Shown piece by piece: positions 43,705 to 52,643 of a stretch of DNA of 64,000 bases. This stretch comes from Comamonas sp. lk. Lineage in GTDB: Bacteria; Pseudomonadota; Gammaproteobacteria; Burkholderiales; Burkholderiaceae_C. The translations under genes were made by a program, and so were the position numbers. The notes under the pieces were generated by a model. It was not told the DNA's origin and searched no databases. It saw only the letters and a list, made by a program, of their open reading frames with translations. The DNA is taken from positions 3,164,754 through 3,228,753 of the forward strand of contig NZ_UOOB01000001.1 in the NCBI RefSeq assembly GCF_900564145.1. Direction: 5' to 3'. Position 1 is the first letter of the stretch. Every line of letters begins with the position of its first letter.

Positions 43705-44003
43705 AGGCCGCCATTATCCGGGGGTTTGCCTACAGGCCTGCAGCCTGCAAGGTCATGCCTGCGCGCGCGACTGTGGTTTTATGTAGGGGCTAAACTGCGC
43801 CCCCTTCGGACGGGAAGGACGCTTATCATGCATAACTGAGCGCTCCAGGCTCCCGGTGCACGCCAGCGTTTGTGAGGTTTGACACTCGCAAAATTCAGCT
43901 ATGCCACTTGTCCGTTTTCCGTGTCCCCGCTGCTGCGCTGCAGGCCCTGTCCGCTGAAAGCCTGCAGTGCTTTCCCCGTTCCATTTTTCAACAAAGACCT
44001 TGC
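43705..44003. promoter_or_regulatory. Divergent promoter region of rlmB and sstT
   Basis: 299 bases. A consensus -35 TTGACA lies at 43879-43884 with TATGCC 15 bp later, a suboptimal spacing for an sstT promoter. The sstT frame remains open to 43872, but the upstream codons show no conserved character. Confidence 0.35.
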
Positions 44004-45236
44004 ATGCTCAACGCCTTGCTTGATTGGCTCAACCGTACCAGCCTGGTGCTGCAGATCGTGATTGCCCTGGTGGCCGGGGTGCTGGTCGCCTGGCTGTGGC
44101 CGGCCGCCGCTCAGCCTGCATCCATGCTGGGCACGCTGTTCATCTCTGCCCTCAAGGCCGTGGCACCGGTGCTGGTGTTCGTGCTGGTGATTGCCGCCAT
44201 AGGCAACCACCGCCCGGGTCAGCAAACCCAGATCAAGCCCGTGCTGTGGCTGTATGTGCTGGGCACGCTTGCCGCCGCCTGCGTGGGCGTGGCCGCCAGC
44301 GTGCTGTTTCCCTCGGTCATTCATTTCCGCGAAGCCCCGGTGACGCAAGGCGTGCCCGGAGAAATCGGCCAGGTGCTGATGAATGTGGTGCATAGCGCCG
44401 TTGACAATCCGGTGCGCGCGCTGATGGAGGCCAACTACATCGGCGTGCTGGCCTGGGCTGTTGCCCTGGGCACGGCATTGCGACATGCCAGCCAGAGCAC
44501 TCGCACCATGATCGAGGATCTGGGCAACGCCCTCACCCGCGTGATCCAGGGCGTGATCCGTCTGGCACCGCTGGGTATTTTCGGCTTGGTGGTGGCCACC
44601 TTCTCTTCGGGCGGCACAAGCGCTCTCTGGGATTACGCCCATTTGCTGCTGGTGCTGGTGGGCTCCATGGCGTTTGTGGCCCTGGTGGTCAACCCCCTCA
44701 TTGTGTGGACGCAAATCCGCCGCAACCCCTACCCGCTGGTGCTGACCTGCTTGCGCGAAAGCGCGCTGACGGCCTTCTTCACCCGCAGCTCGGCAGCCAA
44801 TATTCCGGTGAATCTGGCGCTGGCCAAGCGCCTGCAGCTGGACGAGGAAACCTATAGCATCTCCATCCCCCTGGGCGCCACCATCAACATGGCCGGTGCG
44901 GCCGTCACCATCAGCGTGCTGTCGCTGGCGGCGGCCCACACGCTGGGCATTGCGGTGGATATTCCCACCGCCATCTTGCTGTGCATCGTGGCTTCGGTCT
45001 GCGCCTGCGGCGCCTCCGGCGTGGCGGGCGGCTCGCTGCTGCTGATCCCGCTGGCCTGCAGCTTGTTCGGCATCTCCAACGACGTGGCCATGCAGGTCGT
45101 GGGCGTGGGTTATGTGATTGGCGTGATCCAGGATTCCACCGAAACCGCGTTGAACTCCTCCACCGACGTGCTGTTCACGGCCGCTGCCAGCCGCGCTGCC
45201 CAACGCAAGCTGGGACAGGCCGTTCCGCAACTCTGA
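44004..45236 (+). CDS. sstT: Serine/threonine:Na+ symporter
   Basis: A 410-aa membrane transporter of the dicarboxylate/amino acid:cation symporter family. SstT markers are [45 protein letters not shown], the [19 protein letters not shown] segment, and [19 protein letters not shown]. It imports L-serine and L-threonine with Na+. The ATG at 44004 begins at the family N-terminus. Transcription ends at the hairpin at 45269-45301. Confidence 0.96.
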   Translation: MLNALLDWLNRTSLVLQIVIALVAGVLVAWLWPAAAQPASMLGTLFISALKAVAPVLVFVLVIAAIGNHRPGQQTQIKPVLWLYVLGTLAAACVGVAASVLFPSVIHFREAPVTQGVPGEIGQVLMNVVHSAVDNPVRALMEANYIGVLAWAVALGTALRHASQSTRTMIEDLGNALTRVIQGVIRLAPLGIFGLVVATFSSGGTSALWDYAHLLLVLVGSMAFVALVVNPLIVWTQIRRNPYPLVLTCLRESALTAFFTRSSAANIPVNLALAKRLQLDEETYSISIPLGATINMAGAAVTISVLSLAAAHTLGIAVDIPTAILLCIVASVCACGASGVAGGSLLLIPLACSLFGISNDVAMQVVGVGYVIGVIQDSTETALNSSTDVLFTAAASRAAQRKLGQAVPQL

Positions 45237-45268
45237 TTTTCATAGCTACCAGCGCTTGCGCTATCTAG
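45237..45268. repeat. ATAGC-type dispersed repeat
   Basis: TTTCATAGCTACCAGCGCTTGCGCTATCTAGG has opposed ATAGC/GCTAT ends around AGCGCTTGCGCT, a compact example of the element family seen across the window. Confidence 0.6.
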
Positions 45269-45301
45269 GAAAAAGGCCTGTTTGATCACAGGCCTTTTTT
45301 G
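45269..45301. terminator. Bidirectional terminator between sstT and the ABC ATPase gene
   Basis: The stem AAAAGGCCTG / CAGGCCTTTT with a short loop has A- and T-runs on both sides. It lies 33 bp after the sstT stop and 4 bp after the convergent ATPase gene stop. Confidence 0.92.
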
Positions 45302-45304
45302 TTT

Positions 45305-45985
45305 TCAGAGCACGGCCCCGGCCTCGATGGTGATGCGGCGCTCGCACTGGGCGGCAATCGCCCTGTCGTGGGTGACCATGATCAACGTGGTGCCGCGCTC
45401 GCGGTTCAGGGCCAGCATCAACTCCATGATGGTCTGGCCGGTGGCAAAGTCCAGGCTGCCCGTGGGCTCGTCGGCCAGCAGCACGGCGGGCTCCACCACA
45501 AAAGCACGCGCCAGGGCCACGCGCTGCTGCTCTCCGCCCGAGAGCAGCTTGGGGTAATGCGCCAGGCGCTGCCCCAGGCCCACACGCTCCAGCATCTGCG
45601 TGGCGCGGGCACGGGCATCGCGTGCACCACTGAGCTCCAGCGGCAGCATCACGTTCTCCAGCGCCGTCAGGTTGCCCAGCAGCTGAAAGCTCTGGAACAC
45701 AAAGCCTATCTTCTGCGCCCGCACCGCCGCTCTCTGGTCTTCGCTGAGCGCAAACAAATCCTGGCCCTGCAAACGCACCGCTCCCCGGCTAGGGGTATCG
45801 AGTCCGGCCAGAATGGCCATCAAGGTGCTCTTGCCCGAGCCCGAGGCCCCCACAATGGCCACGGTTTCACGCTCGACAAAGCGCAGATTGATATCGCGCA
45901 AAATGTCCAGCGTACCGGTCGAGTCGGTGACCGATTTGAATACCTGTTCAACAGAGATCAAAGGAATGGCAAGAGTTTCTGACAT
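45305..45985 (-). CDS. LolD/YbbA-type ABC transporter ATPase
   Basis: A 226-aa ATPase of the MacB/LolD class. Walker A is GASGSGKS, the Q-loop region FVFQSFQLLGNLTALENVMLPLEL is class-typical, the signature is LSGGEQQR and Walker B is AVLLADEPTG. It is head-to-head with tesA, as ybbA is in E. coli, but no YbbP-like permease gene is present here. Its ATG (45983-45985) overlaps the ATG of tesA, and it has no clear Shine-Dalgarno site. Confidence 0.93.
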   Translation of the reverse strand: MSETLAIPLISVEQVFKSVTDSTGTLDILRDINLRFVERETVAIVGASGSGKSTLMAILAGLDTPSRGAVRLQGQDLFALSEDQRAAVRAQKIGFVFQSFQLLGNLTALENVMLPLELSGARDARARATQMLERVGLGQRLAHYPKLLSGGEQQRVALARAFVVEPAVLLADEPTGSLDFATGQTIMELMLALNRERGTTLIMVTHDRAIAAQCERRITIEAGAVL

Positions 45986-46697
45986 GAAGCAATTTGAAAC
46001 GTTGGAATCCACACAACACGGTGACCGCAGGCGACGCCGCCACTGTATCGCCCTGGCTTTGGCACTGGGTGTTTTCGGTGCCAGCGCCAGCGCGCATGCG
46101 GCGGCCACCCACCATAGCCCAAACCCCAAACCCGCAAGCGGCGGCCCGATTCTGGTGCTGGGCGATTCGCTGAGTGCCGAATATGGGCTCACGCGCGGCA
46201 AAGGCTGGGTGGGCTTGCTGCAGCAGCGGGTTCAGGCGGAAAAACCGGCATACAGTGTGATCAATGCCAGCATCAGCGGCGAGACCACGGCCGGTGGCAA
46301 ATCGCGGCTGCCGGCACTGCTGGAGCAGCACCGGCCCTCGATCGTGATTCTGGAGCTGGGCGGCAACGATGCTTTGCGCGGCCTGGCGCTGCAAAGCACG
46401 CAGAGCAATCTGCAGGCCATGGTGCAGGCGTCCAAGCAGGCCAAGGCGCAGGTGCTGCTGGTGGGCATGCAGGTGCCGCCCAACTACGGCGCCACCTATA
46501 CCGAGCAGTTTGCCGCCCTGTTCGAGAACCTGGCCAAGCAGGAAAAGCTGCCTCTCGTGCCTTTTCTGCTGGCCGGCATAGGCGATGCGGCAGATGCCGA
46601 GCAGTGGTTTCAAAGCGACCGCATTCACCCCAATGCCAAAGCCCAGCCGCAGATGCTGAGCAATGTCTGGCCCAAGCTCAAGCCCTTGCTGAAATAG
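45984..46697 (+). CDS. tesA: GDSL-family arylesterase / acyl-CoA thioesterase I
   Basis: A 237-aa exported SGNH hydrolase. An Arg-rich n-region (RRRRR), a hydrophobic core ALALALGVFGASAS and an AHA-A cleavage site form the signal peptide. Catalytic blocks are GDSLSAEYG (Ser), the SGETTAGG block (Gly), GGNDAL (Asn), and DRIHPNA (Asp and His). It hydrolyses acyl esters and thioesters in the periplasm. Its ATG overlaps that of the divergent ATPase gene within the four bases CATG; AAGAG lies upstream inside the other gene. Confidence 0.94.
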   Translation: MKQFETLESTQHGDRRRRRHCIALALALGVFGASASAHAAATHHSPNPKPASGGPILVLGDSLSAEYGLTRGKGWVGLLQQRVQAEKPAYSVINASISGETTAGGKSRLPALLEQHRPSIVILELGGNDALRGLALQSTQSNLQAMVQASKQAKAQVLLVGMQVPPNYGATYTEQFAALFENLAKQEKLPLVPFLLAGIGDAADAEQWFQSDRIHPNAKAQPQMLSNVWPKLKPLLK

Positions 46698-46735
46698 AGC
46701 TGGGCAAATCACGGCGGTGAGACTCAATCGCCAGC

Positions 46736-46996
46736 TCAATCACCGCCGCCGTCACTTCCCCCGCCAGCATCGCCCGAATCACTGCATTGGTCGGAGTCGG
46801 CGCTTGCGCTGTCGCAGCCCTTATCGCTGTGCTTATCGTTGTTGAAATAGCTGTCGCCAAATACATCGCTGCCATCGTCGCGGCTGTATGACGCAGTCAT
46901 GGAAAAATGGGAGCCGTCACTCCTGCCAAGGCCGGCACCCACACCGTTGCCTGCTCGGGGAGTGAAAAGCTGGGTGATCCAGTTCCAAAAGTCCAT
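46736..46996 (-). CDS. 86-aa Asp/Ser/Gly-rich small protein, unknown function
   Basis: A small protein starting MDFWNWITQLFTPRAGNG. The C-terminal half is rich in Asp, Ser, Gly and Lys (for example DDGSDVFGDSYFNNDKHSDK, then GDAGGGSDGGGD at the end) with two Cys. A very strong AGGGGGG site lies upstream of its ATG, which is only 16 bp after the DUF2189 gene stop, so it is the second gene of that operon. No signal peptide is visible. I recognise no family. Confidence 0.75.
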   Translation of the reverse strand: MDFWNWITQLFTPRAGNGVGAGLGRSDGSHFSMTASYSRDDGSDVFGDSYFNNDKHSDKGCDSASADSDQCSDSGDAGGGSDGGGD

Positions 46997-47011
46997 TGCT
47001 GCCCCCCTTTT

Positions 47012-47053
47012 ATCAGCGATCAGCGATCAGCGGTCTGCGGTCTGCGGTCTGCT
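47012..47053. repeat. Heptanucleotide tandem repeat at the end of the DUF2189 gene
   Basis: ATCAGCG occurs three times and then GTCTGCG twice and GTCTGCT once, six 7-bp units in a row. Since 7 is not a multiple of 3, a change of one unit would shift the frame and change the last residues and the stop position of the DUF2189 protein. Confidence 0.85.
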
Positions 47054-47828
47054 CCACGTACACGCTGGCCCGGTACGCATGCCAGCTGGCACAGCCTAGC
47101 ACCGGCCCCACCACCAGCAAGCCCGCGCCATACAGCAGCAAGGAGACGCTCACCAGCAGCGTGATCATGCCCACCCACAGCAGCATCACGCCCATATTGA
47201 GCCCCACCACGCGCATGCTGGTGATGCAGGCGGTCAGCGCATCCGTGTCTCTGTCCAGAATGGTGGGTAAAGACACCACGGTGAACGCATACACCAGGGC
47301 CGCAAACACGGCGCCCACGGCAAGGTAGATCAGCAGGAATTCCCAGTTTTCGCGGCGCAGCACGGTTTGCAAAATACTGGCGGTAGTGGGCATGCCGGTA
47401 TCGAAGGAGATGGCAAACACCACCATGGCGGCGCGGCCCCAGAGCATTTCCAGCACCATCAGCACCATGACCAGCATGCCCATGCTTTGCAGATGACCAC
47501 TCCAGCAGTCCAGCGACGCTCCCAGCTCGGGCACTTCGCCCTGCTCCAGGCGGCGGCTGATCTCATACAGGCCCATGGCCAGAAACGGCCCGACCAGCAG
47601 ACAGCCGCTGGCCATGGACATCAGGTATTCGGGGCTGGCTTTGAACACCCAGCCCAGCAGCAGCGCCATGGCCCAGAAGCACAGGCCGTAGAACAAGGCA
47701 ATCCAGGGCGCGCGCAACACATCGCGTACGCCCCAGGCCAACCATTGCCAGGGCTGGGCCCAGCGCAGGCGGCGCACCAGCAGCGGCGGCGGATCGGCCG
47801 GGGTTTCGGAAACAGGGGGCGCTTGCAT
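47013..47828 (-). CDS. DUF2189 membrane protein
   Basis: A 271-aa polytopic inner-membrane protein. Family pattern includes AWGVRDVLRAPWIALFYGLCFWAMALLLG, the GCLLVGPFLAMGLYEISRRLEQGE segment, and LPTILDRDTDALTACITSMRVVGLN. About six helices. The function of the family is unknown. Its last codons and stop lie inside a 7-bp tandem repeat (47013-47053), so the C-terminus (TADRRPLIADR) is repeat-encoded. The 86-aa gene follows after 16 bp. Confidence 0.9.
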   Translation of the reverse strand: MQAPPVSETPADPPPLLVRRLRWAQPWQWLAWGVRDVLRAPWIALFYGLCFWAMALLLGWVFKASPEYLMSMASGCLLVGPFLAMGLYEISRRLEQGEVPELGASLDCWSGHLQSMGMLVMVLMVLEMLWGRAAMVVFAISFDTGMPTTASILQTVLRRENWEFLLIYLAVGAVFAALVYAFTVVSLPTILDRDTDALTACITSMRVVGLNMGVMLLWVGMITLLVSVSLLLYGAGLLVVGPVLGCASWHAYRASVYVEQTADRRPLIADR

Positions 47829-48056
47829 GCGGGGTCTCCTGGTTGCCAGCGCGTTCGGCGAACGCTGCCTGCACCGAACTTACCCCCGGCTTCAAAGCCC
47901 AGACACTGCGGAAAGCCCTCGGCCCTGCCCGGTGGTTTCACTATGAATTGATGAGCTGGTTGCGCTTCATGCAGCTTGATATTCGTCAACCAGCCCTGTC
48001 AACTGCACACGCTGCATGCGCAAGCCGCTATCAATTTCGCGCTGATCCAGACAGCA

Positions 48057-49283
48057 TCAACCCAATGCGATTTGCAAGGCCTGGGCCAGATCGGCTTGCA
48101 GATCGCCGGCATCCTCCAGGCCGATGGCAAAGCGCACCACTGTGCCCAGTTCGATTTGCGGTGTGGCGCAATGGCGCATGCTGGGCAGTTCATAAGGCAT
48201 GACCAGGCTCACCGGGCCGCCCCAGCTGTAGCCGATCTTGAAAAGGCGCAGGCTGTCGCAAAACAGGTCCACCGCCTCCTGGCCAAAGCGCGCATCGATC
48301 ACCACGCTGAACAGGCCTGCGGCCACGCCTTGCGGGTGCTGGGCGCTGGTGCATAGCTGCTTCCACTGCGCATGGCCGGGGGCGCCTTCCAGCGCCGGGT
48401 GCAAAACCTGCACCACCGCAGTTTGCCGGCCCAGCCACTGTGCCAACTGGCGGGCTGCATGGTCCTGGGCGTGGTAGCGCAGACCGATGCTGGGCAGGCT
48501 GCGCAACACGGCTTCAGCATCGTTACCGCTTACGCCCAGACCCATGCGCATATGGGCCAGCTTGATGCGCATATGTAGCGGCTGGTTGCGGGTGACGATG
48601 CTGCCCATGAGCACATCGCCACCGCCGCTGGGGTATTTGGTCAGCGCGTGCGCGGTCACATCCACGCCCAGGCTGCCGCCATCGCCGAGCAAATCAAAAG
48701 GCTTGAAGGCCAGGCCCGCGCCCCAGGTGTTGTCCAGCACCGTGGTCACGCCACGCGCGCGGCACAGGCGTACCTGCTCGATCAGATCCGGAAATTCCAT
48801 GGTCACCGAACCCGGGGCTTCCAGCCAGACCAGCGCCGTGGCCGGCGTGATCTTGGCCGCCAGATCGGCCGCATTCATGGGATCGTAGTACTGGTGGCGA
48901 ATGCCGTAATGGGCTAGCTCACCTTCGGCCAGCGATTTATTGGGGCCGTAAGCGTTATCGGGCAGCAGCACCTCGTCACCGGTCTTGAGCAGCGCCAGCG
49001 ATACCGTGGCAATGGCAGCCAGCCCGCTGGGCACCAGCAGACATTGCAGCCCGCCTTCCAGCGTGGCCAGTCGCTCTTCCAGCGTATAAGTGGTGGGCGT
49101 GCCATGCAAGCCGTAGGTATAGCTGCTCTTGTCCAGCCAGCGGCGCTCGCGCATGGCCTGCACATTCTCGAAAAATACGGTGGAAGCCTTGTGTACCGGC
49201 GGCTGCGGACCTGAAAAATCCTGCGGAGCCTGGTAGGGGTGGTGGATCAAATGGGTGGACAGCTTGGGGTCGGCTTGGGTCAT
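48057..49283 (-). CDS. metC: Cystathionine beta-lyase
   Basis: A 408-aa Cys/Met-metabolism PLP enzyme cleaving cystathionine to homocysteine, pyruvate and ammonia. The N-terminal SSYTYGLHGTPTTYTLEE region, the VLDNTWGAGLAF segment and the Schiff-base lysine K216 in HALTKYPSGGGDVLMG identify the MetC branch rather than MetB. Length matches the family. It stands alone. Confidence 0.95.
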   Translation of the reverse strand: MTQADPKLSTHLIHHPYQAPQDFSGPQPPVHKASTVFFENVQAMRERRWLDKSSYTYGLHGTPTTYTLEERLATLEGGLQCLLVPSGLAAIATVSLALLKTGDEVLLPDNAYGPNKSLAEGELAHYGIRHQYYDPMNAADLAAKITPATALVWLEAPGSVTMEFPDLIEQVRLCRARGVTTVLDNTWGAGLAFKPFDLLGDGGSLGVDVTAHALTKYPSGGGDVLMGSIVTRNQPLHMRIKLAHMRMGLGVSGNDAEAVLRSLPSIGLRYHAQDHAARQLAQWLGRQTAVVQVLHPALEGAPGHAQWKQLCTSAQHPQGVAAGLFSVVIDARFGQEAVDLFCDSLRLFKIGYSWGGPVSLVMPYELPSMRHCATPQIELGTVVRFAIGLEDAGDLQADLAQALQIALG

Positions 49284-49362
49284 GCTGGCATCTTATCGAC
49301 TCTGGCAGGTGCCAAAGCCGCCGAAATGACCGCCAGGGATAGCCAAACAGAGGGCCAGACAC

Positions 49363-49393
49363 AAAAAAGCCAGAGGGCTTGCGCGCTCTGGCT
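49363..49393 (-). terminator. Rho-independent terminator of the BON lipoprotein gene
   Basis: On the minus strand the stem GCCAGAG / CTCTGGC is followed by TTTTTTG. It lies 30 bp beyond the stop of the gene at 49424-49924. Confidence 0.92.
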
Positions 49394-49423
49394 GGACGGG
49401 CGAGCGCCAATCGACTGCGGCGA

Positions 49424-49924
49424 TCAGCCCACCGTCAGATTGTTGTTCACATTGCCCACGCCCTTGACGGCCTTGGCCAGCTCGCCGGCGCGGGTCTTGA
49501 GTGCTTCGCTGGGCACGGTGCCGCTCAGCGTGACCACGCCGCTCTTGGTGTCCACATCAATCTTCAGAGCGCTGATATTGGGCTCCTTGATCAGATCCGC
49601 CTTGACTTGGGCAGTGATGCCGGCATCGTCCAGTGCAGCTCCGGCCTTGGCGGCTTCCTGTTCCATCTTGGCGCCGGCACTATCGGCCACGCTGGCGATC
49701 TTGTCGCCGGCTTTTTCCATCGCGTTGGTGGTGGCATCTCCGGCCTTGGCGGCGCTGTCTTCCAGTTTGCTGCCGGCATTCTCGGCCGCTTGCTGGGTCT
49801 GGGAAATCGCAGAATCCAGTTTTTGACCTGCGGTCTTTTCCTCGGACTTGCCGCAGGCAGCCAGGCCAAAAGCCAGGGTGGAAATTGCCAGCATGTGAAT
49901 GGCGCGCTTAGACATAGAAGTCAT
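49424..49924 (-). CDS. BON-domain lipoprotein
   Basis: A 166-aa exported lipoprotein. The signal peptide has a lipobox LAAC with the lipidated Cys at residue 24. Residues about 30-92 form an Ala/Lys/Glu-rich helical, coiled-coil-like region, and about 95-166 a BON domain (ITAQVKADLIKEPNISALKIDVDTKSG; VGNVNNNLTVG at the end). BON proteins of this kind (OsmY-like) bind the cell envelope and are often stress-induced. AAGGGGG six bases before the ATG at 49924 decides the start. A GTAGGA palindrome lies in its promoter region. Confidence 0.92.
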   Translation of the reverse strand: MTSMSKRAIHMLAISTLAFGLAACGKSEEKTAGQKLDSAISQTQQAAENAGSKLEDSAAKAGDATTNAMEKAGDKIASVADSAGAKMEQEAAKAGAALDDAGITAQVKADLIKEPNISALKIDVDTKSGVVTLSGTVPSEALKTRAGELAKAVKGVGNVNNNLTVG

Positions 49925-50016
49925 GAATACCCCCTTTAATCTTCGAAGAATCAAACACAGAACCCACTGTACGCAGACCTGACAACAAGCTGAATGTGAC
50001 GGACGCGCACAAGCTC

Positions 50017-50033
50017 GTAGGACAAACTCCTAC
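50017..50033. promoter_or_regulatory. Inverted repeat GTAGGA-N5-TCCTAC in a divergent promoter region
   Basis: A perfect 6-bp inverted repeat with a 5-bp centre, between the BON lipoprotein (93 bp away) and the SulP gene (33 bp away). It could be an operator for either or both. No regulator is adjacent. Confidence 0.45.
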
Positions 50034-50065
50034 AAAAGCACATTGTTTTACTGTAGCTAGTTGAC

Positions 50066-51790
50066 ATGACAATAGCGCCTATGCATTCCCTCGCACGCTG
50101 GTTCCCTTTTCTCTCCTGGCCCAAACCCACGCTGACTTTGCTACGCGGAGAACTCTGGGCGGGTATCACCGTCGGTCTGATGCTGCTTCCCCAGGGTGTG
50201 GCCTATGCCGCTTTGGCAGGCATGCCCCTGATCACCGGGATTTACGCCTCCATCATTCCGGCCGCCATTGCCATTTTGTTCAGCCCCTCGCCACGGCTGG
50301 GCGTAGGCCCCACCGCTCTCAGTGCGCTGTTGATCGGGGCCTCGCTCACCGGCATGGCCGAGCCCGGCTCTGCGCATTGGGTGGCTTTGGCAGCGTGGAT
50401 GGCCATTCTGGCCGGGTTGCTGCAATGGGCTCTGGGCATGGTCAAGGCCGGCTGGCTGCTCAATCTGGTGACCTCGCCGGTACTCACGGGCTTCACCCAG
50501 GCTGCGGCCTTGCTGATTCTGGCCTCGCAGCTGCCCACCTTGTTGGGCCTGCGCAGCAGCTGGTCGGCAGTGTTCAACTCCCCGTCGATTTACCTGTTTG
50601 ATTGGCAGTCCATCGCTTACGGCGTGATCAGCATGGCCGGGCTGATGCTGGCCAAGAAATGGCGACCCGCCTTTCCTTCCACCATCGTCATCATTGCGCT
50701 GACCGGACTGGCGAGCTGGGCCAGCGGTTTTGCCGATGGCGGCGGTGCGGTGGTGGGCTATCTGCCCTCAGGCCTGCCCCATTTCCAGTGGCCGGGCATG
50801 TTGAGCTGGGAGGAGTTTGGCGGTCTGGTGATGCCGGTGCTGGTGATCTCGCTGGTGAGCTTTCTGGAAACCGCCTCCAGCGCGCAGGTGGAGCATCAGC
50901 AGGCAGGCACGCGCTGGAACGAGAATCAGGATTTGATCGCCCAGGGCCTGTCCAAAATCAGTGCCGGTCTTTTTGGCAGCTTTGCCACCAGCGCCTCGTT
51001 CTCACGCTCGGCCGTCAATATGCTGGCCGGCGCCAAGACGGGCTATGCCAACGTGCTCTCCATTTTGCTGGTGATCGCCGTGGTGCTGTGGTTTATTCCC
51101 TGGCTCTACCATGTGCCGCAAGCTGCGCTGGCAGCCATTGTGATTACCGCGGTGCTGAACCTGATCAAGCCCAAGGCCATCATTCAGCTGTTCAGGGTTT
51201 CACGGGTGGAGGGCAGCATCAGCGTTGCCACCCTGGCGCTCACTATTTTGACAGCGCCGCGCATGTACTGGGGCGTGTTTGCCGGCATTGTGCTGAGCCT
51301 GGGATATTTTCTGTACCAGCGACTGCATCCGCGCATCATCGAGGTCGGCCTGCACAGCGATGGCAGCCTGCGCAGCCGCCAGCTGTGGCAGCTGCCCCCG
51401 CTGGCCCCGCACCTGATCGCCTTGCGCATGGATGCGGACCTGGACTTTGCCGCAGCCTCGGCACTGGAAAGCAGAGCCAGTGATATCTGGCAGCAAAACC
51501 CCGAGGCGCAGCACCTGGCCTTGCTGGCCCAGTCCATCAACAATATCGACATTACCGGTGTGGAAACTTTTGCACGACTACAGCTTCTGGTTGCCAAGCG
51601 CGGCGGCATCCTGCATGTGGTGGGGCTCAAGCTGCCGGCCGAGCAGCGGCTGGAACGCGCCGGCATACTGAATTCGTCCCCTCATCTGCGCACCTATCGC
51701 ACCGATGCCGAATTTCTATTACATTTTCGCGTTTCCCCGTCAAATCCAGATCCAGCCCAGATCACCATTGATAACAATTCAAACCCTTGA
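50066..51790 (+). CDS. SulP-family anion transporter with STAS domain
   Basis: A 574-aa membrane transporter. The signature LWAGITVGLMLLPQGVAYAALAGMPLITGIYASIIPA and the GPTALSALL segment are typical SulP. FATSASFSRSAVNMLAGAKTG follows in the later helices. A C-terminal STAS domain lies at about residues 430-560 (LDFAAASALESRASDIW; SINNIDITGVETFARLQLL). Substrates in the family are sulfate, bicarbonate or dicarboxylates; none can be chosen here. No clear ribosome site; a start at 50081 is also possible. Confidence 0.93.
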   Translation: MTIAPMHSLARWFPFLSWPKPTLTLLRGELWAGITVGLMLLPQGVAYAALAGMPLITGIYASIIPAAIAILFSPSPRLGVGPTALSALLIGASLTGMAEPGSAHWVALAAWMAILAGLLQWALGMVKAGWLLNLVTSPVLTGFTQAAALLILASQLPTLLGLRSSWSAVFNSPSIYLFDWQSIAYGVISMAGLMLAKKWRPAFPSTIVIIALTGLASWASGFADGGGAVVGYLPSGLPHFQWPGMLSWEEFGGLVMPVLVISLVSFLETASSAQVEHQQAGTRWNENQDLIAQGLSKISAGLFGSFATSASFSRSAVNMLAGAKTGYANVLSILLVIAVVLWFIPWLYHVPQAALAAIVITAVLNLIKPKAIIQLFRVSRVEGSISVATLALTILTAPRMYWGVFAGIVLSLGYFLYQRLHPRIIEVGLHSDGSLRSRQLWQLPPLAPHLIALRMDADLDFAAASALESRASDIWQQNPEAQHLALLAQSINNIDITGVETFARLQLLVAKRGGILHVVGLKLPAEQRLERAGILNSSPHLRTYRTDAEFLLHFRVSPSNPDPAQITIDNNSNP

Positions 51791-51836
51791 TTGTGATACG
51801 GACTGATACACTGACCTGCAAATTTCGTAGTTCCAC

Positions 51837-52643
51837 GTGACTTCCTCCGCATCCCACCAATCCGTATTTTTACGTGATCTGCGCTTGGCTACGGCCCACA
51901 GTCTGGTCTCTCGCACCAGCGCTGGCGGCATCCAGTTGCCCACCGACACGCCCACCCACTATCTGCAGTCGCTGATAGATGGGCTGTGCGCGCTTTCGCT
52001 GCGCGACCCGTTGACGGGCCTGGCCAATCGCCGCCATTTCCGCTCCGTGGTGGAGCGTGAAATCGACCGCGTCACCCGCTCCGGCGAAACCGCCTTGATG
52101 CTGATGCTGGACATCGACCACTTCAAGCAGATCAACGACGAGCATGGCCATATTGCAGGCGACTGCGTGCTGCAGTCCGTGGCTCGAACCCTCAGCCAGG
52201 GCATTCGCCCCATGGATACGCTGGCACGCTATGGCGGCGAAGAATTCGCCATCATCTTGCCCGTGTGCGCTGCCAGCTTTGGCCAATCCGTGGCAGAACG
52301 CCTGCGTGAGGCAATAGAGAACACACCTATTCCTGTCTCGCCGGTTTTATCGCTAAATGTAACAGTTAGTATCGGAGGTGTCTATGCCCTGCAGTGGATT
52401 CGAAGCACTGCCTCGCTATGGACTGAACGCGCCGATCGCCAGCTTTACCTGGCCAAGGCCAATGGCCGCAACTGTGTGCAGATTGAAGAACAACCAGACA
52501 GCACGGTGAGTGCCGAGGAAAAAGGCCTGCTTTTCGCGCCTTTGTTTGAAGACGAACCCGCACACAATTGCGCCGATAACCAACTAGACCCTGACGTGAT
52601 CACCGATGATGCAAGCCCCGCCAAAGAATGCGGAAATGTCTGA
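51837..52643 (+). CDS. Diguanylate cyclase (GGDEF), soluble
   Basis: A 268-aa protein with one GGDEF domain making cyclic di-GMP. The core LSLRDPLTGLANRRHF opens the domain, LDIDHFKQINDEHGHIAGD binds GTP and metal, and the active site is GGEEF at 133-137. An inhibitory-site RxxD (R124-D127) is present, so product inhibition is likely. No membrane helix or sensor domain is visible in the short N-terminus. The start is GTG at 51837. Its end overlaps the start of the following MinD-like ATPase gene by 8 bp. Confidence 0.92.
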   Translation: MTSSASHQSVFLRDLRLATAHSLVSRTSAGGIQLPTDTPTHYLQSLIDGLCALSLRDPLTGLANRRHFRSVVEREIDRVTRSGETALMLMLDIDHFKQINDEHGHIAGDCVLQSVARTLSQGIRPMDTLARYGGEEFAIILPVCAASFGQSVAERLREAIENTPIPVSPVLSLNVTVSIGGVYALQWIRSTASLWTERADRQLYLAKANGRNCVQIEEQPDSTVSAEEKGLLFAPLFEDEPAHNCADNQLDPDVITDDASPAKECGNV

